A DNA stretch of 64,000 nt from Atrichornis clamosus (Eukaryota; Chordata; Aves; Passeriformes; Menuridae), in NCBI GenBank assembly GCA_013400975.1, contig WBMZ01012781.1, forward strand, positions 62,001 through 126,000. Direction: 5' to 3'. Below are positions 10,801 to 25,100 of the stretch, piece by piece. Positions within the stretch are counted from its first letter, which is position 1; each line of letters opens with the position of its first letter. The notes below the pieces were generated by a model, which saw only the letters and a program-made list of their open reading frames with translations, ran no database searches and was not told where the DNA came from. A program made the position numbers and the translations under genes.

Positions 10801-13800
10801 TTTTAAAAACAAGACAGGGAAAAACCTCCAACCAACCAGTTCTTAACCCTCTTACGAAGTCAAGTTGAAGAAAAGGAAGTAACTTGATTTGAGATGAAAT
10901 CAGGCTTTCAGAAGGACTCTTTCAACCTTCCTAATTTAGTTTATTTAAGCCCAGTGAAATGAGCTATGTAAAAATAAATTAAAAAGTCTCAGCCTTTAAA
11001 GAACCAAAATTACCAGAAGCTTCTGCTACTAGAAAATTCCTCTATTACATATTTGGCAGCAAAGTGCCTGCATAGACAGATGACATGCCATTAGAGTCCA
11101 TATAAGTAACCACTAGGGAAAGCACCTGCTGCAATACAGAAGATGTTGTTAGAAATGCAAAGATCTGATTGAAAAGCAATTTATATTCCAAGCAAATGCA
11201 TAATAAGAGAAGACATACTACCCAGCATAGAGCTTCCTGCAGAGGAAAGTGACACACAATAGAAAGTAGTTAATCCTGTGGAAATAATTAAACAGGATCA
11301 AGGGGAAAATATATTTTAGAATATACAGTGCTTAGTCAAAACATGGCTGATTCAGCTTAATGAAAAGGGAGTTTTTGTTCTTGGTCACAGTGTCTTGCAA
11401 TCTAGAAAAATTCTTTAAATTAAGAAATAAAGAGAGGGATACTGAGTCTAATTCAGCAATGAGATCATGCAATTTCTGTGCCCCCACCTGCCTATTGTTG
11501 AGTAAATTGAGCATGGCGAAGGAAATTCTGATTTTGTTTCAAAATAAATGTTACTGCCTTCTTCTCCTAGACATCCCAGTTTCTGAGAGAAATGGGAACA
11601 GGGAGAGCAAAGGCTCTTGCAGTCACTTTTTTATACCAGTAAAAAACCCATGAAACTGAAGTCAGCCTGTGCTTTCTGCCCTATTTCTTTTCTTCCCTGG
11701 ATGTTAACAGAAACAATACTATTAAAGTCGATAGAAGACTGAGTCAGACCCTGGAGTTATATACAGAGAAGGGGAATAGTGATGAAGAAAAGAGGTTAAT
11801 ATTACCTTATATGTGCTGCTCAAGCTGAAGCCAACACAGGGCAAAACCCAAGCTGGAAAAGGACAGAGCAGAAAATCTTACGAACTCTGACAAGTTGAGC
11901 ATCTTCTTTCTCCTGATAGGTGGAAAATAACTGACAGCCATGTTTAGGGATAGACCTTAGGGAAAATTAACAACTGAACCGATCCTGGTAAGATTGTGGG
12001 ACTTACAAGAAGTATTGATTGCTGATGGCTCGTCTTGTCCCCTGTCCTGCTCTGGAAGAGTTATGCATCTGCACCATATGTCCAGGGCATGCAGTCATGG
12101 TAAATTGTGAGGAAACTATGTGTAAATCTAAGGGGCAATTCTTGGTTGTGGTAGAGGCAGGAACACACAGAAAGGTGCAAATATTGAAGCAGAGACAGTC
12201 TGTTGATGAATTCTGCACTGCATCTATCATCTAAGACTTGAAGAAATACAGAGGAAAAGCAAGGAAACTGAGCTTAATACACAAGTATATTCATTTTTTG
12301 TTCCCACAAACCTGCCATTCACTTCTTGGTCTGTGCATGTTTATGTAATTTAGAAATGTAGCCTCATGGCCAGTGTTTTACTTATCCTGCCCTGTCACTA
12401 AGTTCCTGAAGGGTGAAACCACACAGCCTTGTTAGGGTGAAGCTCTGGGACAGACTGCAGAAGCTGGCAAGGGAACACATGATGTCCCCTATGGTCTCGG
12501 GACCTACAGCTGACTGTACCCCATGAAAGCCTGCTGGCATTGGTATTTCTCCCTTAGGAACTGGAAAGTCACACGCAGAATCAGAGTGCTGGCTGAGTGC
12601 AGCCTGCCAAAGGGTTTGTCTCATGCTCAGCCCCCTGTCACCGCTCTGCTCCTTTCTGCAGGGAGATTCACCTGGGGTCGTGGCTGTCTCCGAGGTCTCA
12701 TGCACAGCTCATTGCTGTAATTTTGGTGGTTGCTGGTGAGGCCCTGAATATTGGCTCAGAACTGAGATTCCAAATAAGTGCCTGCAGGTTCTTTACTTCT
12801 GAGTGGTTTTACGAACAGAAGCAAGAAATATGCTTCCAAAATGATCACAGCAAGAATCTGACTGCAATCTGTAAGTCAGATAGGAACACAAAGAGCATTT
12901 CATCTCCTTTGTGATTAAGAGTCAGCCTGACACATGGGCAACAACCAGACCACACAGACAAAGGAACACTGGAAATAATAACCTTTAAAGAAGCACATCT
13001 GAAAAAAATAACTCTTCCAGTGTTTAAATCTGACTAGTGAGTACAGATGCCAAATGCATCTCAGGAATAGCTTGGCAATGACTGAGTACAACATTTAATT
13101 AAGTGATTATATAATCAACCCTCTGTTTTATGAAGCAATAATTCAATTCCCAAGTGAGTAAGCTATGAGGCTGAAGGTCGAGCACTTTATCACGATGAAG
13201 GAATCTGATTACTGCTGAGGAAAACATAAGGACAATGATGTTATTGTTAAAATACTAGTTTAATTAATATAAAATTAATAACTTTCAAAAATAAGTCTGC
13301 ATAGCAATGCATAGCCTGCCATAAAGATAGTGCTTTCTCCATTTTCCATGTGGAAGTGGTGGTTATTTATGGCCACACAGAATGTGCGGGAAGTTAATGA
13401 TGTCACTAAGTCAATTTATTGGGGATAAAATTACAAGAGTCATTTTATCAGGGAATTATATAGTTCTTCTCCTGGAGTATAAGTAGACAAGAGACCACAC
13501 TTACGCTGAAAAAGAGAGATTAGACAAGGGAACTACATTGCTGGAAAGCTTTACACTGGGTTATTACAATAATTCCACTAAACCAGAGGTTCTAGACCCA
13601 TTGAGCTGTGGCTTCACGTATACACCACATATGATTGGGGAGATCTGATGAGTAGTTGGTGAAAATACAGGTATTATTAACAGAATATATGAAGTTGTAC
13701 CAGATATATTACTCTCTCAGAAAGTAAGTAATGCCTTGTACAAACAACATACCAGAAGAAGGCAAGGAATGAATTGCATTCATTTATACACGTTGGGGTT

Positions 13801-14996
13801 TGTTTACAGTTCTGTTTAGTTTAATTTAGTAAAAATTTCAGCAAATCAGAGTAGGAATTAAGCATAGAGGGCATTTTTGAAAAACATTCAGAGTAATGCA
13901 GATGGAAGAATGATTGCTACATATAAAGCATCAGAACCACAGGGAAAGCAAAAGGAGAAAAGAGCAAAAAGAGCATGAATTTGGGAAATCAGCTGGGTAT
14001 AGGGACAGAACAAGTTTGAAAGGAAAAGAGATGCAGTGACCAGGGTGATTAACACATGCAATTACAGTCTTCAGAGATGAGTGAATAATGACTTTAGGAG
14101 GGTGTGAAACCTCCTTTTCACTGCTGTTATTGCATTTGCAGAGGGTCAGGAAACCTGTGTGCAGACTCAGCATTTCTGAGAAGGTGTCCCACCTGCTATA
14201 AGATCTCTGGATGTAAAGAAAGAAGACTGAAAATCAAAAGAGTCTGAGCATTTAATTTATCCTATTGCAGTAAACTCTACTTTCATTGTGGCACGAGGAT
14301 ATTAGGGGCTGCATTACATGCTGGGTTCCCAGGATGGACAGTTCAATGGACTGCATACCATGTAATCATTGATTTGGTGCCTTGAAATTGAGATTATAGG
14401 AGAAGCTGCTGGGGAAAATAGCACTAATATAAACCGAGACTGGTTACTAAAATGGGGAGAAAAACTATTAGGTTGTAATAATTTCATAGGAAAGTGTTCT
14501 TAAGTGAAGGAAAAGGAGTTTATGTTCCATGCAGAAGAATCCCTGCAGAACAGTTTCAGCTTATTAGTACTAAATTAACCACAGCAAATGAGTATCACTA
14601 CTGTCAATGACCTGGCATTTTATAAGCACATTGGGGCTCAGTTTTAAACTATTTCACTCACATAAAGAAAGTTAGATGGAAGATGGCAATAAGGAAATCC
14701 ACCTAGCAGTCACAGCTCCAGAGACTTCAGAGAAGAATGTTCTCAAGGGTATGCACATAACTACAATGAGATTTGCTTTGCTTCTGGAGTTTGACCACTG
14801 GCACTGACATATCAGGCTTGAGCAGAGCAGAGATAGCCCCTAACAGGGAAATCGTTAGGGCTATGACCAAGTTGCTAAACAAAGAGGAATTTAACTCTTC
14901 TGGAAAAGAGGAGTCACAGAAGGCATGTAGAAGTGGGAAAGTAATAACATGATTTGTTGTGGGGGAATGACCTGGTGAATGGGACAGGTCCTTCAG

Positions 14997-15290
14997 GATC
15001 ATAGAAACATAGAATCGTTAAGTTTGGGAAAGACCTCTAAGACCCAACTGTCAACCTAGCACCACTACTATGTTCAGCACTAAACCATGTCCTCAAGGGC
15101 CAAATCCACACACTTTTTTGAACACTCTCAGGGATGGTGACAAACCAAACACTTCACTGGGCAGCCTGTTGCAATGCTTTAACAACCCTCTGTGTGAAGA
15201 AAGTTTTCCCAATATCTAATCTAAATCTCCTCTGCTGCAACTTAAGGCTATTTACTCTCATCCTATCACTTTGTGCCACAGCATAACCCA
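14997..15290 (-). mobile_element. CR1 LINE 3' end fragment (minus strand)
   Basis: The plus strand starts with the reversed CR1 tail (ATCATAGAAACATAGAATCG) and continues GGGAAAGACCTCTAAGACCC, CACTGGGCAGCCTGTTGCAA and GTGTGAAGAAAGTTTTCCCA, the usual reverse-complement CR1 3' order. It is diverged but continuous for about 290 bp, in the same sense as the host gene. Confidence 0.9.
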
Positions 15291-18200
15291 GGATTTGTCT
15301 GTGTTGTGTCCCAGAGAGGCCCTACACAGAGTTAGTCTCTGCTATGCCTGCTGGGATGACAGGACTAGCCCATGGGCTGGTCAGGTGGACCTTCCTATAA
15401 GTCAGGGGCACCAAAACTCCCATCACTCCAGATTTTGAAGCCGTGCTGCAACAGAACTACTGCCCTGCAAGTTATGGCCTGCGGTGAGTACTCTACTAGC
15501 TTTTCATGCAAGTGGAGCAAACCTGCTGGGTAGGCCACCAGGCAGGATGATCCTACAGCCCTTGGTCAAAACAGCCCATATGACCTTGTCCCTCCATGTC
15601 TATCTGCAATGCCATATCTATGTACCCATCCTCAGCCAGAGAGGTGACTGGACAGCACACTTCTTCATCAGGTGAAGAACAGCTGCCACACAACAGCCTA
15701 GAAAAAGATGGTAATTTATTTTCTGCATGATGTGTTGTTGCAGCACTCTCTGGTGAGGCTTTCTGGGTTGTACCAATTATCACAGCACAATCTCCTTCAT
15801 CTAAGGCCCATTCCCAGTGTTGATTAAACTCTGAGTTCTGTGGATCTAGGTCTGAAGTTTTGACATTCGTAGGATTTCAAATGTCAAACTGGCAATCAAA
15901 AGCGAAAACAGAAATGGTAGGAGACCACAGGCAACACAGAACATATTCTGATGCCAGTTTCCAAGATAAATTAACAAGACAAATATTAACCTACCAAGAC
16001 AAATATTAACTTACCATCCAGACTATCAATCAACAAGCAAAGCTGTTGATACACCAACATCAGATACCAAAGAGAATCAGGTACTTTTATGCTCTTGAGT
16101 TTACTACACTTCAACACTCTCCTTCTCAAAAGTTTTACAAAAGCTTTGAATATTTAACTTAGATTTTAAAATGCACTGATCTTCCCAGATACGATGTCTA
16201 ACAATGTTAACAACGGCTGGTTTCAGAAATCCCAGTAGAATTTGCATGCAATTAATGTTCTCCTCCTCTGAACAGAAACCTAGAGGTTTGCAAAACACAC
16301 CATATGTTTGTCAGTTTGCCAATGAATCAAGATGTTTTTGCAGCCTTCTGAGTTTCAATAATTAATGGTAATGTCTAAAACCTAAATCACAGTTCAGGGG
16401 CACAGAACAGAACTTTTGCAATGTCCAGTGTTGTTCAGCATCATCAGAGTGAGACATTTCAGGTGAGAAACTAAACATTTGTACTAACTCCCATTTTTCC
16501 CTTCCCTACCTGATCTTCCACCCCGTCACCATTGCTCCTTCCAAGACATCTGACTGTATTCCTTCAACAGGCTTACCTAGTATGAAGAGTAATGCTATTA
16601 TTGCAGCCCAGGCTTTGGTCTCAAACACCTGAATGTTCAATGCTTTAGCATGATCTGCCTAGGTTGACTTAATCTTGGTGACTAAATGCTGTCTAATGCT
16701 TTATAGATCTGAAAATACATTTTATTCTTATCAAGTTTCTTTTTATTTGCTTTAGCAGACTATTAGCAACCATTTAATACAATAAAGTTAGGCAAACAAA
16801 CTAAATCACATTTGAAAATTGTGTTCACAAGCAGGAGGGTAAATTTTTATGAGCCATGTTTTTTCAATTATTATTTTAAAATATAACTGTTTGAAAGACC
16901 AACACAGAAGAGAATATTTAACATTAATACTTCATATGCTTCTTTCCTTCACCCTTGATAAATCTCCTGAGATATCTTCTGCTTCCACACTTGTGTATGA
17001 GCACTTCTGCCTTGGTTATGACTTCATGAGTAAGTTTCTCTTCTTTGAGGTGATTATTTTGTTTTTGCTAGGCTACTAAAAGTCTTTTCCTTTATTGATT
17101 CCCAGCTGATCTGGCCTATTCCAATTTTTTTCCCCAGACAGATCTAAATTTGCAGTTCAAAATGGCTAATAAAGAAGCAGGAAATTGCTTAACTGTCTAT
17201 AAAATGCTGGACTGCTTCCCCCTTTCTTCCCCTCCAGAACAGAAGTAATGCAGGAAATATTCTAATAATAATTATAGCATCACCAGCACTTCAAAATGAT
17301 AAACATCACTTGAATTGGGCTATTCTTAAACTTGGCAAGTATCATGATCATTTTAATACTATTCATAAAATTGCTACTTTGTACAATTGATGAATTTAAT
17401 TTATATCTAGTGTGCCACATACATTAGCAGTTCCCAGGATCAGCATATTTTTAATTAATCTGTTGATTTTTCTCAAGTGCACCACAATAATGTTGGTGTC
17501 ACGTTGATAGGAGAGACCATGTTCTTTAGGACTTATTAGTTTTAATAATACTTTCCAGCACTTCCTCCCTGCACAGAGCATGGAGTACATTAAAGATATT
17601 CAGAATAATTCCTTCAAGAATCAGCCACTTGCTCGTGCCTGACAGAGGCGTGGGATATACCAGCACCATTCAGACTACTATTTTCCTGTTAATATATGGG
17701 GTAAAACCGCTCCCTAACTGCATGCAGCATGACATGCAGAACAATGTAGACTGGAACTGCCTCGAGATTTTCTGGAAAACAGAAAGATTCAAACACTTCC
17801 ACAAGAACTGTGGCACAGCACTAAGAGATCACAGGCATTTAATTATGTGATCTCTTTTTGCTTTTAAAGATGACACTGTCAGCAGAAGCAATAAAAATTT
17901 CTGGCTTAAGCCATCTCTGCATATTTCTGGGTTTCCTATTAAGTGATGGCTTGCTTGCAGTACACCCTTTCATAAATTGATGTAGCAGCACTTAATGGAG
18001 TGCCCAGTACAAAAAAAAAGAGTGCTAATGCCAGGTATGGTTTGCACCAATGCAGTTTATTTCCGTTTGAAGCTGACAGCAGAAATCCTGGTACAGATAA
18101 CATCTAAATCCTATTAAACCTCAATGTGAAACAATATTATTGAGATACAACCTTGGCTGTAGCAAACACAAGGGTTTCCTTTAAAGATTCACTATCTGTT

Positions 18201-20243
18201 TATAAAAGCTATATCCAGTCCACCTCCACATTATCCTTTTAAGGTGATTTTAGTCCAAAAATTTTTGGTTTTCTTTTTGAAAATTTCCTTCCCAGCTTCC
18301 TGAAAATAGTAATGAAAAATACCTCACTTCCCTTAAAAAAAAAAATAAAATGGATTTTGAAAGAAAAAAACCACCCATCAGTTACTTCAGAACTGAAAGT
18401 TTTTGTCTTTCACAGAAATTGAACCCATGAGCAACATTCCTGTCCAGTACCCCAAATTATTTTATCTCGAAGTGCTGGTGGAGTGACTCCTGAGTGTTGC
18501 AGGATAAGTATCCTGCAACCCCAGGTTTCCATTTCCCATTGTTGGTTGCCCCATTTCAACCTGAAAGATCACCTTCCTGCTCTTCTGCAATGCAGTGGCT
18601 CCACCAAACAGGAGACTCTGCTGTCCCTGGGACTCCGACTGGGTAAGATGCCAGGCCTGCAGAGCAGGGTAGGGGAATGGAGAACAGGCATTAAAAACCC
18701 ACAGGGAAGAGCTGGGTGGAAAAATTCTGACAAAACCCATTTCCCTTTGAAAATTGCTTGTTCAGGAAAAGGAATGGTGATTTTCACTCAGCCTGCAGGG
18801 GCTCCAGCGGAGCACCGTCTGCTTTCCTGTCAGCTCACCCCCTCCCCTCCTCTCTCTGCTAAACTTAGCAGTCATCAAAATCCTGCAGGTTTCCCAGACG
18901 GGGACCGTGAGCTCAAACCCGCTTCTGGCTGCAGATCATCAGCCAGGATCCACGGAGTGCAGATCTGGGTCCCCCAGTGTGAAGCAGGGGAAGAGGTACC
19001 TTGTGGATATCAGAGCTTGAACTCCCCCAGTGATGCTGCCTTCTGAAAGCCTTGAAGTGAGACATTTTTGATAGTTTTATAATTGCTTCCTTTAAGAAAA
19101 TCCCTGCTGAGGGAATTTAATATGTTTTTGAGGGTTTTTTTTTTGTCTGAATTTCCCAGGGAATAGACAATCTAGCTTTAGTCTTGATTCAAACAGGAAA
19201 ATATTTTTCAAAGTACTTTTTAAAAATTTTAAACCAAGTTAAAGTTTATAATGTCAACCATATATTAATTCTCTTTCAATCACAGCTTAAATTTTCCATG
19301 GGGGTAGGGAAAGAACAAATACAATTGAACAGGAAGACAAGAAGTCTCATAATTTCTCCTGTATGGAGAAAAACTTTAGTTGCCACCATCTGGACTTTTA
19401 GGCCATCCTATTCTCAATCCCCTATGCATGAGAACAATCCATAGGATAAGGAAGTACGAAGAAAATACCTACACCAGAATGTCTGCCTGCCACAACAACC
19501 CCTCAAAGCCCTGGGTACCCACAATCATAACGCTGCTTTAAATTAATACTTAGGTCTGACCCAGTATTTCAACTACTTAGAAAAGAAGTGAAAACAAATG
19601 AGAAAATTTGGAAGTGAATTCCAGAAATAACCTGAACTTTGGTGGCTGGTTCACAAGATCCATCCATCCCACATACTCTGAGTTCTGCAAACAACACCCC
19701 TCAAAAATTTTCCTTTATATGCCTATTAGTGTTTGTGGGTTATCAGGGCTCAAGTACAACTCCCAAGTACAACTTAGGAATTCAAACAGGAAACTGTGCA
19801 GTCTTGAGGAAGAACTGGGAGAAATAAGTGTACACTCATTACTGACTTCCATTGCCTGATGAATGCACAAAAATGGGCAAAGGTAGGTAGATTTCCACAT
19901 TGTCACACTGAGAGGAATAGAAAACTTGCTGTCTGCATCATAAAGGCGCAAAGAAATGCCATCACCCTGAAAAATACTCTTATACATGCTAAGAGCAAGA
20001 ACATGTTTGGCAATGACACACACAGGACTGGAAGAAGAGGTTAGGAAGTACCTCTGCACCTGGAACAGGCAACTGAGTCACTGCTGTGTGGTGCTACCAG
20101 CGGTCAGTAAAATGGCCATGCTACTGCAGAGACTCTCGGGAGAGGAGAGACCAAGCACTCCAGAGGAAAGGCAGTGAAGGGACCTGTCACTGATTCATCC
20201 ATGGGAGCAGCCTGATGCTCCTAGGGCAGTGAGAACAGCAGGT

Positions 20244-20262
20244 GAGGAGGAGGAGGAGGAGG
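20244..20262 (+). repeat. (AGG)n simple repeat
   Basis: About six AGG triplets in a GC-richer patch. Confidence 0.85.
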
Positions 20263-21495
20263 CCCCCAGAGCATCCTCCAACAGCGATGACTGCTGCCAT
20301 GGCAACAGCAGCTATGTGGGAGAGGAGGAGAGAGGCACCAGCTGTGTCTGGGTGATTGTTTTTTCCCTTATTTTCAGCAGAACTGCTCAGCATTGTGTTG
20401 CTGGGTTTGAAGGACGAAAGGGCAGATGCCCCTCTGCCAGCAGTGCCACCCCAGCAGCTCTGCCCATGGACTGCAGGTACCTGTACACCACTCTGAGCAC
20501 AGGGCACTCCCAGTCCCCACTAGAGCCTGAGCTCCCTTGCACTATTTTCACTCATTTAACACAACTCCTCTTCGCTTTCTGTAGATGTGAGATAAGAAGA
20601 ATCACTAAAGTGCCCCCACAGTTGTAATCTGCAGACTACAGGCATGGTCTGCTCTCAGCTGCACCAACACAGACTCCTGTAGCTTCATCCCTACTCCAGA
20701 TTTAGTTCCTTATAATCAAATCATTCTGCCCTGGAGATTCTTAGATCAAACTCTGCCCCTGGCATGACACCTCTGATCCTAGCCATGATCACCTAAGGAG
20801 TTCAGTGTGCAAGACTAAGCCAGGCTCCATCCATTCTCAAAGACACCTGCAGATGGTGAGTTATCCACAGATAAGGAGACGACTCAAATTCTGGAAATGC
20901 AAGCCTTTAGCATCAGATAGGATAAATTGCCCTCTGAGGGCAACAGAGAGACACTATTCAACCAAATTAAAGTGCAATATTCAAAGCCTAATGTCTGATG
21001 AAGTGACTCTCATCTGCAGAGTAATGTTGCCTACAGACCTACCGAGTCTCATTCATCTCACACAATTTACTCCTATTTCTTGCTCCCTGCAGCTGAGTCA
21101 ATGGCTCACATATTCAGGGCTGTGCCTCTTGTCTGCTTGGGGACCCCGTGCCAGACACAGCTAAATATGGCTCTGCTTCCTTGTTGCAAGATGCCAGCTT
21201 CCAAATACAATGTGTTTCTCCCAGACAGAAATGTTCTGAGCAGTGCGATTAGCAATCGTACCTACAGGGCACATTCTGAACTCCAGTTACGGCGTGATTG
21301 CCCAGAGAGTCCATTGAAACTCAAATAACCCATTTCAGTACATTTACCAATTATCATGCAAGGATGAGTAAGAAACAATTTGCTGTTTAAAATCATCAAA
21401 TGAAATCAAGACAACTTTCATCTTTATGAGTTTCATTTGATTTTCCTGTACTCCAGATGAACTCCCACCCCTCAAACCAGAAGTCAAAAGTGATT

Positions 21496-21512
21496 TATAT
21501 ATATATATATAT
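21496..21512 (+). repeat. (TA)n simple repeat
   Basis: A run of about eight TA units in AT-rich intron sequence. Confidence 0.9.
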
Positions 21513-22042
21513 TTTACTGAAAGCCACCAAGGGCATTAAATTAAATCTGCAGTGCTCTCCCTCACTCAACCACATACATAAATGGTCTGGAAGCCTGTGC
21601 AAGACTTCCTATTGGAGTGAGATTGCCAGCCAGCCTAAAAGCTATTAGTGCTGGTTAGAGAGTTGCAGAATGATTTAGCAGAATTTTAAATGATTGCTGC
21701 AGCAGGATGCTTCATGTTGGAGACCTGAAACCATTCTTGGGAATGCGTTTGGAAAAAGCGTATGATATCAAAGTTATTTGGCACATCTCTTAGTGTTTTG
21801 GGTTCTTTTAAGGATCCTACTCAGGTACACGCACACTCTCTTTTAATGATTTGCAATCAAACTTCCTGTTTTAAAGACTGATCATGTGCAATGCAAATGC
21901 TGTTCATTTCAACCCCTCCTTGTTGTCCATCTCTGCCAGTAGTTGCTGTGAATGTTTTCAGAAGGGCCACAGGTCTACTAACATATCAAAGACCAGTTCC
22001 AGTAATGAGTGATGGCTGTACATCAGCTATATTGCACTGATA

Positions 22043-22111
22043 TGCAGCCTGGGTCTACCAAAAGCATAGAAACTGGAGCTGCATTTNGTGCAGCCTGGGT
22101 CTACCAAAAGC
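22043..22111 (+). repeat. 23-bp direct duplication flanking an ambiguous base (N at 22087)
   Basis: TGCAGCCTGGGTCTACCAAA plus AGC occurs at 22043-22065 and again at 22089-22111. Between the copies lies a 24-bp block (AGCATAGAAACTGGAGCTGC plus ATTT) that is also present at 22285-22308, then the only N noted in the window. This pattern suggests a local assembly or gap-closing artefact rather than a natural repeat. Confidence 0.85.
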
Positions 22112-25100
22112 GCACACTACTAAAAGTCTGTTACACTGGGACAGACAAACCCCCAAATCCTCCACGTCTCTCAGCACCATCCTTTCTGATGAAAGGTAAG
22201 CATCTAACATCACACAGATTTTTCTGTTCACACAGATAGCTTTTAAAGGATCATCCTCATCAGCCCAGTGAAATTAATCCTGTCAGCATAGAAACTGGAG
22301 CTGCATTTGGATCTTGAACCTTGAAATTACTATTTTTCCCAGTGAAAACCAAGCAGTGTAAGAATTTGGGGATCAGAGAGTGACGATATGAGAAAAGGGA
22401 CACATGGTCATCTTTCAGATGTCTGCACAGAATAAAAAGCATCTTTAAATGGAATCAGCCATTTGTAGTTTCCTGTCCAAAATGGCAGACTGTACTAAAG
22501 GCTATGAGAGAGTAGGATTTTGTCCAATCCTACCAACCTCAGTCATCATCTTGACATCATCTTGACCTCATCCGGCCACTTAGGCTAAGAGCAAACCTTT
22601 TTTTCTTTTGAATGACGACAGAACTGACTGTTTTGGGAAAGCCTTCTTATTTTCCGACATGAATGGCAACCTCTAGTAGGATCCTCTCTCTGCAGCTTGT
22701 GCTAGCCAGGGCATTGCTAAAGGTTTTCACTTCTCAAGTTTCAGTTTGGACAAATGTGAATTTGGGGATATACAACAAAAGGAAAGTCTCAGAGTCACAT
22801 GGAAGACTTATGATCTGTCTGTAGGAATCCAGGCAGAGGTGAAAGAGAGCTTGGATACTAAAGAAAGAAATTCTTTTTCTTTTCTCATTTGCCCTTGCAC
22901 GAAGATTTATATAGAGCACTTACCTATTTAGCTTGCTGCTTCCTTGTCTGGTTTTAGGACTACATAAATGGCCATGACTTAAAACCATAAACTCTATTGA
23001 TCAAGAACTAGGACATCTCAAACACAGAGAAACGCTAATGTTGTTTCCTCACACTCCACAAGCCTTAGGCACTTAGGAAGGGCATGTCCCTCCACGTCAG
23101 TTCTGCCAGGCAGCGAGATTTTGTGCCACAAAACTCATGATGATGAGTACTGAGGTTGTTACTCAGATGGCAATGGGTATTTTTCAGATGTCTGGTCTGG
23201 TTATTCTGTTCACAATTTGGTTTTTTACCATTCCAGCTCCTATCAGAACATGCCACTGTCAAAAGGAAAGGTCCATTTCATGGTCCTCTGCTGGTCCTTC
23301 TGATGCCAGCCCATCCTCAGACTACCTTCCACTCCTCCCTCCTGTTATAACACCCACCTCTGTCTCATTACTCTCCTTTGTCTCTCAGTGTTGAGGTTGC
23401 TCTTTTCTGCATGTGATTCAGCAGGGATGATCAAAGACTGGCAGAAGAATGATATTGGCAGGTTTGTTGTGGGAAGAGTAAGAGAAACAGTTTTTCAAAT
23501 CTGGGGGTTTTTCCTAGATCTACATGAAGCCCACAGAACCTGGATTGGCAGATAGTTTCCTTCCTTTTCGGCATGAAAAACTGAGTGAGCTAGTCTCCAA
23601 AACAAATGAGCTGGGGGGGCATTTTCCTTGTGAAGTCCAGCCTCAGAGGGATGCTATTAGGTGTCAAAATAGCATTATGAAGTTCTTGGTAAAAGCCATA
23701 TAAGAGATACTGTAAGCTGAAGCCACTGACCATTGCAGTCAACAAAGACTTCCCAGGGCTTTGGATCTGACCCACAGAAAACACTAAGCATGGGAATACA
23801 TAATTCCCCAACAAATCCCTAATCTCCAAAAGGCATGTTTTTTTGTGGGAGGGAAATTTTGGAGAGTGCTATGATGAGCAGTGATGTTATCTAAAGCTTC
23901 CCTGTCTGGTAGTATGACCTTTCACATACAGAAGGATTGCACCAGAGCTTTCCCTTACCAGCTCACACACCAAGAACAGTCAGTCTCTTCAGAGGGCTCA
24001 CTGCCCTTTGTTCAGACCAGAGGAGTCCACCACATGCCAGAACCAAGCACCTATTTTTTACTTCAAATGCACCAAAAGCCCTGGTATGCCGCCACTTGTC
24101 AGGGTCGTTCAAATTCAATCCCATTCTTTTCCCATTTTGGTTTCCAGTCTGGTGTGGGGCTGAAGCCTGGCATCCCTATCCTGAGCTGGAGGGAGGCTGC
24201 AAGCTGCTATGGTCCAGCACTGCTTAACACCCCCTGCCCCACAACGAACAACGGGCCAGCTACCCCAGGGTTTTTCACAGTTCAAACTGTCTCAGGGCTG
24301 GCTTTGGCTTAAGCCCAACTTCACATTTTCTGGCTTGGCTAAGTCATTTCTTCATTCTCCTTGTTATTCTCTCCTCCTTTTCTTATTACCATGCCACAAG
24401 GTTTTCTGTCTCAAGGCCAAAGGCAACTACACAGACTCTTCTGATCCCTGACAGGGGGAATGCAATAGCCATCCCAGGAATCTGTCTGACATTAGTCAGA
24501 AGACTTCCTTGCTAAAGCACACAAACATGGTTTTAAAGGAGCTGATGTGAATGGAACTTCACATGTTTTAATCTCATGCAATAATGAGAGTTTTGTTTTA
24601 CATTCCTGGGACTGTAGAGATGTGCCAGCTTTAGGTGGGCCTGATCTAACAGTCAGAAAGAGGAAAAAAAGCCCACCAAATTTATTTTCAAGATGTAAGC
24701 ATCAAATCTCAATAATTAAATTAACTGGCAGTTGGAAACAGGGCATAAAAAGGGCTACAGTGTTTTAAAAGAGAGAACACATTCTCTCGTGTTTCTGCTA
24801 TGGCCTATGAAAAAATTTTGTTTATATTTAATATTTTCTGGGTTAAGTTTCTCCAAATTTGAGTGGAATCCTGGTCCAGGGCCCAAGGTACAGTGGGCAG
24901 ATGGATGTATGAACAAATGGGAGGAGAGGTCCATAACACAAAAGACTTGGGGAGGGGGGGAAAAAAAGAAGTTACAAGAACTTCCACCTCCAAGCTCAGA
25001 AAAAGTGCTGACTTTGTAATCAGGTACAGAAAGACCAATTTCTGCCTCTCTATGCAATTGTATGTATATATACGTGTATAAATGCCAGACTATAAAAAGC

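Noticed and set aside
18483..19046. 187-codon open frame on the plus strand, the longest in the window
   Set aside because: It sits in a GC-richer patch, has no recognisable motif and no clear splice edges, and a frame of this length is near what chance gives in 64 kb read in six frames.
22009..22239. 76-codon plus-strand frame containing an undetermined residue
   Set aside because: It crosses the N and the duplicated blocks, so the frame is probably an artefact.
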